A stretch of DNA of 64,000 nucleotides from the NCBI RefSeq assembly GCF_900129805.1, contig NZ_FQWY01000010.1, positions 1 through 64,000 on the forward strand, read 5' to 3'. A program made the position numbers and the translations under genes. Source of the DNA: Thermosyntropha lipolytica DSM 11003. Lineage in GTDB: Bacteria; Bacillota; Syntrophomonadia; Syntrophomonadales; Syntrophomonadaceae. Positions 37,646 to 48,023 of this stretch are shown here, one piece after another. Numbering within the stretch: position 1 is the stretch's first letter; each line of letters opens with the position of its first letter. The notes under the pieces were generated by a model. The model saw only the letters and a list, made by a program, of their open reading frames with translations. It did no database searches and was not told where the DNA came from.

Positions 37646-40267
37646 TTATTCTTCTACCGGATCAAACATATCTTTAGGGGCTCCGCATAACGGGCACTCA
37701 TCAGGCGGCTCCGGCCCTTCATGGATATATCCGCATACCCGGCATTCCCACTTGTTATACCTCTTGGCCCCGCTTTCATCTCTTCCCAGTCGGTTTACAG
37801 TATGAGTCGTATCTACCTTGCCGGCTATTACTATTTCCCCTACCAGGACTCCGTCTTTGATAAAGCTCTTCTTGTAATAATCATTTACGGGATCTTTTAC
37901 TTCCACTATCTTGCATTCCTCCGGCGGAAGATTGACTTCGCCCACAGAGAAGATTTCTTTGCCAAAAGCCATAAGCATGGTAGATATGAGAGGCTGCTTA
38001 TATTCTGCCCAGTCCTCGCCGGCAGCTACGGCTCCTGCAACCCGCCCCATTTCCATGGCTACCGGCCACAGACCTATAACCCGGCCGTTAAATTGTGCCA
38101 CATCCCCGACAGCATAAACATCAGGAGCACTGGTCCTCATTTTTTCATCTACAACAACACCCTGTTCCACCACTATGCCCGCCTCTTTAGCCAGGGAAAT
38201 ATTGGGACGCACTCCGGTGGAAAGAAGCACTATATCTGCAGGAATTTCAGTTCCGTCCTTTAACTTAACCTTTTCTACCTTATCAGACCCGGTTATGGCT
38301 TCTACCCCGGCTCCCAGATAAAGCTCTACCCCGTATCCTCTTATAAGCTCTTCCAATTTATGCGAGGCATCAAGGTCAAGCTGGCGCGGCATTATACGGT
38401 CAAACCCCTCAATAACTGACACTTTAAGGCCCAGGTTTACCATCTCCCATACCGCTTCTAGGCCTAGAACTCCTCCGCCTATAACTACAGCGTTTTTCGC
38501 TTCTTTTAAAGCTGCTTTTATCCGCAAAGCATCATCAAGGCTACGCAGGGCATAAACTCCATTAAGATGGGCTCCGGGAATAGGAGGTATATTGCTGCTG
38601 GCTCCGGTAGCAATCACCAGCTTATCATAGGCAAACTCCTGCCCATCAGCAGCTATAACTTTTCTGGCCGTAACATCGATTTTTTCTACCCTGGTAGCCA
38701 GCTTTACCTGAATATTCTTTTCCGCATACCAGGCTTCATCGTGTATGTAAAGCCTTTCATCAGGTAGGTCTTCACTCAGGAAGTCAGACAAAACCGGGCG
38801 GTAATAAGGAAGGTATTTTTCTTCCGTAAGCATAATTATGCTGGCAGTATTATCCCTTTTTCTTATATTCTCCGCTGCACTCAAAGCTCCAATCCCGCTG
38901 CCGATGATAACAAATCTTCTTCCGGTATTGTTGACAAATTCATCTTCTGGATTAACGGGAACAAAGTTTTCTTTGCCTACCCCGCAGGCCGGGCACACAT
39001 CGGGAGGCTCTGCCCCTTCATGCTCATAACCGCATATCACACAGCGCCACTTCATCTTCGCCCCATCCTGCTTCTGAGCTATCACTGCCTTGCCAAACTC
39101 CATGCCCATAGTAAATGCCAGCTCCTCCTCCCGCATAGAAGGCTTAAAGTTTACCTTAAGCCCCGGTAAAACCTTCATTCGCAAAGCCTTAAGCCTGGCC
39201 TCAATACTGGGAACAGCTTCTCCGCTCCAGCCGTAAGAGCCAAAAGCAGCCGCTACCTTGCCCCCATGTATAACCGGGGAAAGCCTGATAAGAAGCTCCC
39301 AGACTGGAGGCAGAACATCTCCTACTATCGTGGGAGAGCCGATAAGAATGCCGTCAGCCAGTTCTATATCTTTTAAAACTTCTTCTTTATCCGCATAGAC
39401 CAGGTCATATTTCTTGATTGCAAAATCTCCTACCATTTCTATGCCGTCAGCAATATGGTTAGCCAGGGTTTCCGTATAGCCATAGGCGCTTACATAAGCG
39501 ATAACGATAAGCGGCTTATCGCTCTCCCGCTTAACCGGCTCCGACCACTGCCGGTATAGATCTATATAATAGTCTAGATTAGTCCTTAAAACTGGCCCGT
39601 GTCCCGGACATATAATATCTATATCCAGTTCTTTTATCTTTTCCAAAGCCTCACGCACATAAGATTTAAAAGGACCCATTATAACATCAAAATAATACTT
39701 ATAGGCATCATAAAAATCCCCCGCGATAAGGTCATTGAAAACCTTGTCATCAGCATAATGGCAGCCGAAAGAATCACAGGTAAACAAAATCCTGTCTTCT
39801 TTTAGATAAGTATAACCGGAATCAGGCCAGTGCAGGAAAGGAGCATTTATAAATTTAAGCGTCTTTCCGCCCAGGTCGATTTCTTCACCATCGGCCAGAG
39901 AACGTCCGGGGAAATTAGTGTTGGTAATGCCTTTTAGAAAAGTTAAAGCGGTAGAACTTCCCAGAATAGTCAGATTAGGTATTTTTTCCAGGAGCTTTTC
40001 CACAGAGCCGGCATGATCAGGTTCGGTGTGATTCATGATGAGATAATCTATGCTGGATAAATCCACAACTTCCTGCAGGTTTTTAAGATATTCATCCCAG
40101 AATTTCACTTTTACGGTTTCAATAAGGGCTGTTTTCTGACTTCCTTTTATCAGATAGGCATTGTAGCTGGTTCCATATTCAGTGTACATAACTACATCAA
40201 AAACGCGCAGATCCGGATCCTGTACCCCTACATAGTAAACTCCATCACTTATGGGTAAAACTGGCAT
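37646..40267 (-). CDS. flavodiiron protein-rubredoxin-NROR-rubredoxin fusion
   Basis: An 873-residue fusion that should take electrons from NAD(P)H to O2 or NO in one polypeptide. Order: diiron MBL domain (1-250) with ligands H80-x-E82-x-D84, H146, D165 and H223; flavodoxin-like FMN domain (about 253-395); rubredoxin 1 (C409, C412, C425, C428); FAD/NAD oxidoreductase (about 450-820, GSGIGALSAAENI and VVIGGGVLGLEA dinucleotide motifs); rubredoxin 2 (C842, C845, C858, C861). Class F flavodiiron proteins of clostridia have the first four parts; the extra C-terminal rubredoxin is the unusual element. Monocistronic, between two terminators. Protection of an anaerobe from oxygen is the likely role. 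Confidence 0.93.
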   Translation of the reverse strand: MPVLPISDGVYYVGVQDPDLRVFDVVMYTEYGTSYNAYLIKGSQKTALIETVKVKFWDEYLKNLQEVVDLSSIDYLIMNHTEPDHAGSVEKLLEKIPNLTILGSSTALTFLKGITNTNFPGRSLADGEEIDLGGKTLKFINAPFLHWPDSGYTYLKEDRILFTCDSFGCHYADDKVFNDLIAGDFYDAYKYYFDVIMGPFKSYVREALEKIKELDIDIICPGHGPVLRTNLDYYIDLYRQWSEPVKRESDKPLIVIAYVSAYGYTETLANHIADGIEMVGDFAIKKYDLVYADKEEVLKDIELADGILIGSPTIVGDVLPPVWELLIRLSPVIHGGKVAAAFGSYGWSGEAVPSIEARLKALRMKVLPGLKVNFKPSMREEELAFTMGMEFGKAVIAQKQDGAKMKWRCVICGYEHEGAEPPDVCPACGVGKENFVPVNPEDEFVNNTGRRFVIIGSGIGALSAAENIRKRDNTASIIMLTEEKYLPYYRPVLSDFLSEDLPDERLYIHDEAWYAEKNIQVKLATRVEKIDVTARKVIAADGQEFAYDKLVIATGASSNIPPIPGAHLNGVYALRSLDDALRIKAALKEAKNAVVIGGGVLGLEAVWEMVNLGLKVSVIEGFDRIMPRQLDLDASHKLEELIRGYGVELYLGAGVEAITGSDKVEKVKLKDGTEIPADIVLLSTGVRPNISLAKEAGIVVEQGVVVDEKMRTSAPDVYAVGDVAQFNGRVIGLWPVAMEMGRVAGAVAAGEDWAEYKQPLISTMLMAFGKEIFSVGEVNLPPEECKIVEVKDPVNDYYKKSFIKDGVLVGEIVIAGKVDTTHTVNRLGRDESGAKRYNKWECRVCGYIHEGPEPPDECPLCGAPKDMFDPVEE

Positions 40268-40341
40268 TTAACCCCTCCTTTTTTCAAGTTATCTATATAT
40301 TAACGCAAAAAGTTTTACAAAACAATAATTTATAATTTTCA

Positions 40342-40380
40342 TAAAATAAAATCCCCTGATACCTTTTAAAATACCAGGGG
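40342..40380 (-). terminator. terminator of ddh
   Basis: Minus strand: CCCCTGGTA/TATCAGGGG stem with one G-T pair, then ATTTTATTTTA. It begins about 16 nt past the ddh stop. Confidence 0.85.
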
Positions 40381-40396
40381 AAATACATCTTCCATT

Positions 40397-41302
40397 TTAT
40401 ACAAGCTGGCGGATAATTTCGTCAGGATCTCCATACATATAGTCTATTATCGGTATCTGAATCATAGTATAAGCACCAGGTTTCTGTTTTACACTGGCTC
40501 TGGCCGAAGCTACCATTATCTGAGCAGTTAAAGCCGGATTGTTTATGCGCATGGAAAAACTTAACAACTGATTGTGGGTACCGCCAGATACTCCTTTTCT
40601 TTCCATCAATACTCCATGTCCCATATCGATAAGGGCATCAACATCTTCTACCTGGATGACATGAGTTTCATCTTTTACAAAATAGGGATCAGTTTTTACT
40701 GCCTTTTCTACCTGGGCAAAATCAGCTCCCGGTTCTAATTCCACATAAACCATGCGCCGATGCACACCGGTGCCTAAAGGTATAGTCATAGAAAGGGCAT
40801 TTTTAACCCCTTTAACCGCCTTTACGGCTACCGAGTGCCCCATGCTCATGCCGGGGCCAAAATTGGTGTAGGTTATACCTTTGGGAGCCATAAATTCAAA
40901 CATACAGCGCACCATGGAATCAGTTCCCGGATCCCAGCCGGCTGATATCACCGCTACTGCATTATGTTCCTTGGCAACTTTATCTAATTCCAATCGTAAA
41001 TCAGCTAACTGGCCATGAATATCATAACTGTCAACCGTATTAATGCCAAGAGCTAAAATCTCTCTGGCATACTCCGGTACTGAACGGGTAGGGGTACATA
41101 AAAGGGCTACCTTTACCCCTGTAAGTTCCTTAATAGACCCTACTACCGGCACATCAGCCAGTTCTGCCGGCTTATCCCCCAGAGATGAAGACCTGCGAAC
41201 TACCCCGGCTAATTCCATATCAGGAGCTGCCTTTATAGCATCTAAAGCATATCTTCCTATATTGCCATAACCCACAATAGCTACTCTTATCTTTTCGCCC
41301 AT
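40397..41302 (-). CDS. ddh: meso-diaminopimelate dehydrogenase
   Basis: Reductive amination of tetrahydrodipicolinate to meso-diaminopimelate with NADPH, a one-step route to the lysine and cell-wall precursor. 301 residues; N-terminal Rossmann motif [14 protein letters not shown], then the Ddh-specific [11 protein letters not shown] (about 136-146) and GPGMSMGHS segments. Same family as Symbiobacterium and Corynebacterium Ddh, as opposed to DapB. Monocistronic, strong AGGAGTTTGGAGGG leader site before the ATG. Confidence 0.93.
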   Translation of the reverse strand: MGEKIRVAIVGYGNIGRYALDAIKAAPDMELAGVVRRSSSLGDKPAELADVPVVGSIKELTGVKVALLCTPTRSVPEYAREILALGINTVDSYDIHGQLADLRLELDKVAKEHNAVAVISAGWDPGTDSMVRCMFEFMAPKGITYTNFGPGMSMGHSVAVKAVKGVKNALSMTIPLGTGVHRRMVYVELEPGADFAQVEKAVKTDPYFVKDETHVIQVEDVDALIDMGHGVLMERKGVSGGTHNQLLSFSMRINNPALTAQIMVASARASVKQKPGAYTMIQIPIIDYMYGDPDEIIRQLV

Positions 41303-41344
41303 AAAACCCCTCCAAACTCCTTCCTTATAATTTTTTCTTTCTTA

Positions 41345-41360
41345 ATACTTAAATAAGTAT
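41345..41360. promoter_or_regulatory. palindrome in the ddh leader
   Basis: ATACTTAAATAAGTAT, a 16-nt perfect palindrome next to a weak TTGTTT...TATATA promoter on the minus strand. It could be an operator, but AT-rich palindromes arise easily by chance. Confidence 0.3.
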
Positions 41361-41510
41361 ATAATACGGGCAAAACTTTAAACAATATTTTACTCCCTAA
41401 AGTACAGTATACATGCTTAATCAGCTTTCTATACCGCCAAGGTAATCCTTAAACTGTTTTGCTTGCTTAACCTTGCTAGGGTAATATTCTACCCCATTTT
41501 TTAAGCACAA

Positions 41511-41548
41511 CAAAAAACAGCAGCCTTGTAGTGAGACAAGGCTGCTGT
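41511..41548 (-). terminator. terminator of acyl-CoA dehydrogenase 1
   Basis: Minus strand: perfect 13-bp stem ACAGCAGCCTTGT/ACAAGGCTGCTGT, 6-nt loop, then TTTTTTG. Confidence 0.95.
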
Positions 41549-41574
41549 AATTCATTTTATATCCTCATCTAGTA

Positions 41575-43407
41575 TTAATAATCAAAGATTTCTACCGGAG
41601 CATCCATTACAGAAGTATCACCGGACTTCATAATTTCAGCTAAAGTCCATACATAAGGTACCGTATTCATGAGATAATACCTGGCAGCAGCAACTTTTCC
41701 GGCATAGAACTTGTAATCATAATGATCAGTGCCTAATTCTTTAATCTTGGCATCAGCCAGCAGGGCCTGATCCAAAATCAGCATTCCGCAATAGAGATAA
41801 GAAGTAGCCGTTAAAATCCTGCGGGCAAAGGTAGGAACAACGCCAAACTGCTTGTTGGCAAAAGCCTGTCCTACAGCCATCTGGATTTCGCCATAAGCGT
41901 TGAGGGCTTTTTCCAGGTTGGCAAATTCTTTTTCAAAACCAGGGGTATTCTTTTTGGCTTCGACAAAGTCCCTTATCTGCTGGATGAAGCGGGCAAAAGC
42001 CTGTCCTTTCTTCATCATCCATTTTCTTCCTATAAGGTCCATGGACTGGATATAGTTAGTTCCTTCCCATATGGAATATATCTTGACATCACGGGCAGCT
42101 TGAGCTACCGGATATTCTTCAATATATCCATATCCGCCGTAAGTCTGGATACATTCCGCAATTACCGGCCAGGCTTCATCAGAAGCATGGGCTTTTACCA
42201 GCGGAGTTAAGATATCAACCATTTCCTGAGCCCGTTCTCTTTCTGCCGGATCAGGATCATGTTCTTTAACATCAACATAATAGAAAGCCTTGAATATCAT
42301 AGCTCTTATAGCTTCAATATGAGCCTTAGCATAAAGCAGCATCCTCTTAACATCTTCATGTTCAATTATCCTTACCCGGTCACCATTAGGATTGGTAAGC
42401 GGACGACCCTGAATCCTTTCTTTAGCATACTGAGCTGCATTATAGTAAGCATTAGCCATTACCGCCAGAGCTGCATGACCAGTTCCCAGACGCTCTTCAT
42501 TCATCATCTTGAACATCTGGGCCATACCTTCACCTTTGCCCTCGTTTTCTAAAGGATTAATGCCTAAAAGCCAGCCGCGGCATTTGCCGTTTTCGCCAAA
42601 ACTCAAAGTAGCTGTACCTGTTCCGTGCTGCCCCATCTTGTGCTCTATTCCTACACACTGTACATCATTGTCTTCCAGCGTCCCGTCTTCATTTACCCAG
42701 TATTTGGGAACCACAAACAGAGAAATCCCCTTCGTTCCCGGTACTGCACCTTCTACCCGGGCCAGGAACAGATGCACGATATTTTCGGTCATATTCTGTT
42801 CGCCGCCGGTTATGAATATCTTGCTGCCTTTGATCTTAAAAATACGCGGATGCTCAGTCGGATAAGCTTTGGATAAAATATCACCTACGTCCGATCCTGC
42901 TGTAGGTTCGGTTAAGCACATCGTACCCGACCATTCACCGGAAAACATCTTGGGCAGGAACATTTTCTTCACATTTTCGTCGCCAAAAGCCTGGATAAGC
43001 CCTGCAGCACCAGTTGTCAGAGCGATATAGGGAGCAAACGCAGGATTAGCAGATGCTATCATTTCCTGAAGAGCAGCATAAACTACATAGGGAATAGTCC
43101 CTTCCGCTTCCTCATCGATGTTAGAAGTTCCATAGCCATTTTCCTGAATATACTTGAAGTTTTTGGCAAAAGATTCGGGCACATATACCTTGCCATTCTC
43201 AAAACGAGCCGGATTCTTTTCCCCATCATCATTACTCGGAGCAATCATATCCCGACAGATTTTGAAGACAGGATCCAGAATCATGTCTACATCATCTTTG
43301 CTGTAATAATCCTTGAACTTGTCATAAGCAAAAATTCTGTCGGTATCCATCCATTCTTTCAGGATGAACATAAAATCCCTGGTGTGATACGCCCAGTTAA
43401 ATGCCAT
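41575..43407 (-). CDS. acyl-CoA dehydrogenase, paralog 1
   Basis: FAD enzyme that makes trans-2-enoyl-CoA from acyl-CoA, first step of beta-oxidation. 610 residues: longer than the 380-residue short-chain class because of N-terminal and C-terminal extensions. FAD site MCLTEPTAGSDVG, FITGGEQN, and the catalytic Glu in YSIWEGTNYIQ. Met2 is the likely start (GGAGGG 6-7 nt upstream). First of three tandem paralogs from the right-hand end of the transcript series, each with its own terminator. Substrate chain length not readable from sequence. Electron transfer flavoprotein genes are not nearby. Confidence 0.92.
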   Translation of the reverse strand: MAFNWAYHTRDFMFILKEWMDTDRIFAYDKFKDYYSKDDVDMILDPVFKICRDMIAPSNDDGEKNPARFENGKVYVPESFAKNFKYIQENGYGTSNIDEEAEGTIPYVVYAALQEMIASANPAFAPYIALTTGAAGLIQAFGDENVKKMFLPKMFSGEWSGTMCLTEPTAGSDVGDILSKAYPTEHPRIFKIKGSKIFITGGEQNMTENIVHLFLARVEGAVPGTKGISLFVVPKYWVNEDGTLEDNDVQCVGIEHKMGQHGTGTATLSFGENGKCRGWLLGINPLENEGKGEGMAQMFKMMNEERLGTGHAALAVMANAYYNAAQYAKERIQGRPLTNPNGDRVRIIEHEDVKRMLLYAKAHIEAIRAMIFKAFYYVDVKEHDPDPAERERAQEMVDILTPLVKAHASDEAWPVIAECIQTYGGYGYIEEYPVAQAARDVKIYSIWEGTNYIQSMDLIGRKWMMKKGQAFARFIQQIRDFVEAKKNTPGFEKEFANLEKALNAYGEIQMAVGQAFANKQFGVVPTFARRILTATSYLYCGMLILDQALLADAKIKELGTDHYDYKFYAGKVAAARYYLMNTVPYVWTLAEIMKSGDTSVMDAPVEIFDY

Positions 43408-43658
43408 CATAAACCCTCCCCGGTTAATTTTTTATTATATAATGGTATATTTTCGCAAATATTATCATAAATCCTTTTTCTACTCAAAATTTAAATTTTC
43501 TAAATCTTTAAGGAGAATCAACAATTTTAAAACTTCCCGCACTGGAAAAAACAGACACAAATAAATTTATAAATTTTCGCTGATTTTATGGTCAAAAATA
43601 ATCTATAAATGCCTCTTGAATTAGATTAATGCGGTTTTAAAACTCTTTTAAATAGAAT

Positions 43659-43681
43659 AGAGCCCCCGGTAAGGGGACTCT
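43659..43681 (-). terminator. weak terminator of acyl-CoA dehydrogenase 2
   Basis: Minus strand: 9-bp stem AGAGTCCCC/GGGGGCTCT with one G-T pair and a 5-nt loop; the T tract is weak (ATTCTATTT). Confidence 0.6.
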
Positions 43682-43699
43682 GTTGTTTTAATATATCCC

Positions 43700-45589
43700 T
43701 TAATATTCAAAAGCCTGCAGCGGTATATCAAGAGCCGAGGTATCTCCTTCTTCTATTATTTCTGCCGTCAGCCAGACATTAGGCACTACATTGCGCAGAT
43801 AATACTTGGCCGACATGACTTTCCCTACATAGAAACTGTAATCATAATGTTCAGGCCCGACTTCCATAGCTTTTTTCGCAGCTACTAAAGCCTGATCCAG
43901 TATGCACCTTCCGGCATAAAGCTGAGATGTAGCCGTAAGTATCCTGCGCGCATACAGAGGAAGCATGGATATTTTACCCTCGCCTACATACTTGCCAATA
44001 GCTGCCTGTATCCTGCCATAAGCATCTAAAGCTTTACCCAAAATGGCAAATTCTCTATCCAGGCTCAAATCTATTCCGCCATTATTTTCTTTAGCGGCAG
44101 CAATCTCTTTTACTACCTGACTCTCTTTATTAGCTTCATAGAAATCGCGCATTTCCTGCATAAAGCGGGCAAATGCCTGGCCTTTTTTGAGCATCCACTT
44201 GCGTCCTACCAGGTCCATAGACTGGATATAGTTAGTCCCTTCCCATATAGAATAAATCTTTACATCACGCGCTATTTGAGCTACCGGATACTCTTCACAA
44301 TAGCCATATCCGCCATAACACTGGATTGCCTCCCCAATCAGCCACCAGGCTTCATCTGAAGGATAAGCCTTTAACAGCGGAGTTGTTATTTCAATAAGCT
44401 CACTGGCTCTTTCCCGCTTTTCGGGATCCGGATCATGGTGTTTGACATCAAGGGCAAAATAGGTTCGGTACATCATAGCCCGCATAGCTTCCATATGAGC
44501 TTTGCCCATCAACAATGCCCGGCGTATATCTTCATGATTAATTATCGTTACGCGATCACCTTTCGGATTAGTTATAGGTCTTCCCTGTACCCTTTCTTTA
44601 CAGTAATCTCTCGCATTATAGAAAGCATTGGCAATACATGCTAAAGCTGCATGGCCAGTTTCCAGACGGGCTTCATTCATCATCTGGAACATCTGGGCCA
44701 TTCCTTCCCCCAGGCCATTATTATTAAGGGGGTTAGCACCTATAAGCCAGCCCCGGCAATTGCCGTTTTCGCCAAAACTTAAAGCAGCAGTACAGGAACC
44801 GTGCTGCCCCATTTTATGCTCGACACCGGTAGTCTGCACATCATTATCTTCCAGGCTGCCATCAGGATTTACCCAGTATTTGGGAACTATGAAAAGAGAA
44901 ATGCCTTTGGTGCCAGGTACCGCTCCTTCTACCCGGGCCAGAACCATATGCACTATATTCTCGGTAAAATCATTATCCCCACCGGTTATAAATATCTTGT
45001 TCCCCTTGATCTTGAAAATGCGCGGATCATCCGTAGGATAAGCTTTAGAAAGGATATCTCCAACATCAGATCCTGCCGTAGGCTCGGTAAGACACATGGT
45101 TCCTGCCCAGGTCCCATCCATCATCTTGGGAAGGAAGATTTTCTTTAAATCCTCATCGGCAAACTTCTGAATAAGCCTGGCCGCACCGGTAGTAAGGGCT
45201 ATATAAGGCATAAAAGCAGGATTGGCTGCCCAGAACATCTCCCAAACCATAGCCTGCAGCAGATGAGGCAAAACCATAGCTTCTTCCGATTCATCCACAT
45301 TGCTGGTACCCCATCCTTCTGACTGCAGTTTCTTAAAAAGCGGGCCAAACGACTTGGGCAGAATAACCTTTCCGTTTTCAAATTTTACCGGATTTTTATC
45401 CCCGTCTTCATTAGTAGGTTCAATAAGTTCTTTGGCCATCTTTAAGCAAGGATCTAAAACAGAATCAACATCTTCTTTAGAATAGTAATCTTTGTACCGT
45501 TCATAGGAAAATATTTCTTCAGTAGGAAGCCATTCTTTAGCAATAAATTTCATGTCTCGTAAATTACCGTACGCAAAATTAGCTGCCAT
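43700..45589 (-). CDS. acyl-CoA dehydrogenase, paralog 2
   Basis: 629 residues, clearly homologous to its neighbours over the full length. Conserved MCLTEPTAGSDVG, FITGGDNDFTENIVHMVLARVEG (split around residues 200-222) and catalytic Glu in YSIWEGTNYIQ. It carries a small insert (KENNGGIDLSLDREF, about 505-520) absent from the other two. ATG with GGGAGAGGGG upstream. A different acyl chain length or induction condition from the paralogs is likely but not shown. Confidence 0.92.
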   Translation of the reverse strand: MAANFAYGNLRDMKFIAKEWLPTEEIFSYERYKDYYSKEDVDSVLDPCLKMAKELIEPTNEDGDKNPVKFENGKVILPKSFGPLFKKLQSEGWGTSNVDESEEAMVLPHLLQAMVWEMFWAANPAFMPYIALTTGAARLIQKFADEDLKKIFLPKMMDGTWAGTMCLTEPTAGSDVGDILSKAYPTDDPRIFKIKGNKIFITGGDNDFTENIVHMVLARVEGAVPGTKGISLFIVPKYWVNPDGSLEDNDVQTTGVEHKMGQHGSCTAALSFGENGNCRGWLIGANPLNNNGLGEGMAQMFQMMNEARLETGHAALACIANAFYNARDYCKERVQGRPITNPKGDRVTIINHEDIRRALLMGKAHMEAMRAMMYRTYFALDVKHHDPDPEKRERASELIEITTPLLKAYPSDEAWWLIGEAIQCYGGYGYCEEYPVAQIARDVKIYSIWEGTNYIQSMDLVGRKWMLKKGQAFARFMQEMRDFYEANKESQVVKEIAAAKENNGGIDLSLDREFAILGKALDAYGRIQAAIGKYVGEGKISMLPLYARRILTATSQLYAGRCILDQALVAAKKAMEVGPEHYDYSFYVGKVMSAKYYLRNVVPNVWLTAEIIEEGDTSALDIPLQAFEY

Positions 45590-45889
45590 ATTTTACACCC
45601 CTCTCCCTTATTTGCCAACTATCCCTTAAGCCAAAATCATCTCTTAAATACTAGACTTCCAATTTACTTACCTATTCCCCCCTTTATTTTGTTAAATTTA
45701 AATTTTAAATATATATTTTGGTATATAATGAATGATATTCTTTTTTTATCTCTTTTTTCCTTCTGTCAAAATGCTCAATGTAATTTTTTATGATATTTCG
45801 CTATATATGCGAATTATCCCTCTTTTGTGAATAAAATCTCAATTATAACTTTTTCGCCATTATTTATTAAAAAATCATATTACCATAAC
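45590..45889. other. AT-rich intergenic region upstream of acyl-CoA dehydrogenase 2
   Basis: About 300 nt without a supported gene. Very AT-rich; presumably holds the promoter of paralog 2 on the minus strand. I could not fix a single convincing -35/-10 pair. A TTGGTATATAAT-like stretch near 45718 is suggestive only. Confidence 0.5.
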
Positions 45890-45918
45890 AAAAAAGGATA
45901 GGCTTAGAGCGCCTATCC
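45890..45918 (-). terminator. terminator of acyl-CoA dehydrogenase 3
   Basis: Minus strand: perfect 8-bp stem GGATAGGC/GCCTATCC, 7-nt loop, then six T. Confidence 0.92.
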
Positions 45919-45951
45919 CTTGTAGATTATATACAGTTGTCTAGGTTAACC

Positions 45952-47790
45952 TTATTTGTAAGTCAGAAAAGCTTCTTCTTCAATTTCTAATACCGACTTA
46001 TCTCCATCTTTGATTATATCCCTTATCATAAACAGGTGAGGCAGGATGTTGTGGACAAAATATTTAGCAGCCATCACTTTACCTTGATAGAAAGCATAAT
46101 CATAATGATCTTTACCGTATTCTTCTATCTTTTTAAGAGCCACCCGGGCCTGATCAAGTATTACATGAGCACAAGCCAGATCTCCGGTAGCCCTCAAGAT
46201 GCGGGTAGCATACAGCGGGAGCATTCTGATATTGCCTTCACTTACATATTTGCCGATAGTAGCCTGTATTTCACGATAAGCCCCTACCGCATCTTTCAGG
46301 ATAGCTATTTCGGTTTCCAAACCAGGAATATTGGCATTTTCCTGGGCAAAGTTTTCAATATCAGCCAGCCAGTTAGCAAAAACCTTGCCTTTACCCAGCA
46401 TCCACTTACGTCCTACCAGGTCCATAGACTGGATATAGTTAGTTCCTTCCCAGATAGAATAAATCTTGACATCACGGCAAAGCTCAGCAATAGGATATTC
46501 TTCCGAATAACCATTCCCTCCGAATACCTGCATAGCTTCGGCACAGAGTTCCCAGGCCCGGTCAGAACAATAAGCTTTGATAATGGGAGTCGCGACATCA
46601 ATAAATCCCTGCAGTTTCTTCTTTTCTTCTTCATCCTGCGTATGATGAGCAATATCCATAAAATAATAAGTCCTGAATATCAAAGCCCGCATAGCTTCTA
46701 CATAGGCTTTAAGGTCTAAAAGCATTCTTCTTACATCTTCATGTTTTATAATAGGAACCCGCTCCGAGTTGGGGTTGGTTATGGGACGTCCCTGAATCCT
46801 CTGGGTAGCATAGTCAGCTGCATTATGATAAGCTACAGCGGTTTCGGAAAGAGCGGCATGTCCAGTTTCCATACGGGCTCCATTCATCATCTGGAACATC
46901 TGCGCCATTCCCTCGGCATTTCCTTCGGCATCAGGCGGATTACCTAAAAGCCAGCCGCGGCATTCATTGTTTTCACCAAAAGACATTACACAGGTAGCCG
47001 AACCTTTAATACCCATCTTATGTTCAATACCCAAGCACTGCACATCATTGGGACCTACTATGTTGCCATCATCATCTACCCACATCTTGGGAACAGCAAA
47101 CAGGGATATTCCCTTGGTACCTTTCTTCGCCCCTTCTATACGGGCTAAAACCAGGTGTACGATATTTTCAGTAATATCCTGTTCCCCACCGGTGATAAAG
47201 CATTTGGTACCTTTTATCTTATAAACTCCTTCTTGTTCGGTAGGAATAGCTTTGGTCAAAAGATCGCCCACATCAGAACCAGCATTAGGTTCAGTCAGAC
47301 ACATAGTCCCGGCCCATTCTCCGGTAAACATCTTTTCCGCAAACAGTTTTTTAACTTTTTCGCTGCCAAAACTCTGAATAAGCTTGGCGGCTCCGGCAGT
47401 AGCCAGAACATAAGGCATCAATGCGGCATTAGCACCAGCAAAATATTCGCCACATGCCCGGAATAACGGTTCCGGCAATCTTCCTTCATATTCTTCCCAT
47501 TCATTGGTGGCACCCCAGCCATTCTTCTGCAGGAACCAGTAAGCATCCTTAAAGGACTGGGGAACTGTTACTTTGCCGTCGCTGAATACAGCCTGTACCC
47601 TGTCATTGTCATCCCGGCTGGGAGCTACAACTTCTCTGGCTACCTTTAAGGCCTGTTCCAAAATCATGTCAATATCGTCTATGCTGTAGTAATCCTTATA
47701 AGCATCAAAAGATAAGACCTTTTCCATATCAAGCCATTCTTTTAATATAAACTTGTGATCCCTGGTTGAATAAAGAAAATTAGAAGCCAC
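45952..47790 (-). CDS. acyl-CoA dehydrogenase, paralog 3
   Basis: 612 residues, same architecture. MCLTEPNAGSDVG replaces the PTAG of the other two, FITGGEQDITENIVHLVLA and catalytic Glu in YSIWEGTNYIQ are kept. GTG start (47788-47790) with GGAGGGGG 8 nt upstream. About 115-200 nt of leader precede it, with an AACAGC/GCTGTT inverted pair. It is the most divergent of the three by eye. Confidence 0.92.
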   Translation of the reverse strand: MASNFLYSTRDHKFILKEWLDMEKVLSFDAYKDYYSIDDIDMILEQALKVAREVVAPSRDDNDRVQAVFSDGKVTVPQSFKDAYWFLQKNGWGATNEWEEYEGRLPEPLFRACGEYFAGANAALMPYVLATAGAAKLIQSFGSEKVKKLFAEKMFTGEWAGTMCLTEPNAGSDVGDLLTKAIPTEQEGVYKIKGTKCFITGGEQDITENIVHLVLARIEGAKKGTKGISLFAVPKMWVDDDGNIVGPNDVQCLGIEHKMGIKGSATCVMSFGENNECRGWLLGNPPDAEGNAEGMAQMFQMMNGARMETGHAALSETAVAYHNAADYATQRIQGRPITNPNSERVPIIKHEDVRRMLLDLKAYVEAMRALIFRTYYFMDIAHHTQDEEEKKKLQGFIDVATPIIKAYCSDRAWELCAEAMQVFGGNGYSEEYPIAELCRDVKIYSIWEGTNYIQSMDLVGRKWMLGKGKVFANWLADIENFAQENANIPGLETEIAILKDAVGAYREIQATIGKYVSEGNIRMLPLYATRILRATGDLACAHVILDQARVALKKIEEYGKDHYDYAFYQGKVMAAKYFVHNILPHLFMIRDIIKDGDKSVLEIEEEAFLTYK

Positions 47791-48023
47791 CTTTTATACC
47801 CCCTCCAAAAATTAGAAAAAATCAGAAATATTAAACGGTTTAAAATCACAACAGCCTTTAATTCATCACCCCCACCTAGCTGTTCCCCTGTCGATTATGC
47901 AATGTTGATACCAAATTCCCCAATAAATCGCTAAAAACTATATACTTATTTTATTATATTAATTTTTTTCGTAATTTTAAACCCTAGAGGTTATAGTTTA
48001 AAAATTTTTACAACTTTAATAAA

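Noticed and set aside
41345-41360. Strong regulatory claim for the ddh palindrome
   Set aside because: AT-only apart from single C and G; chance is plausible, so it is listed only at low confidence.
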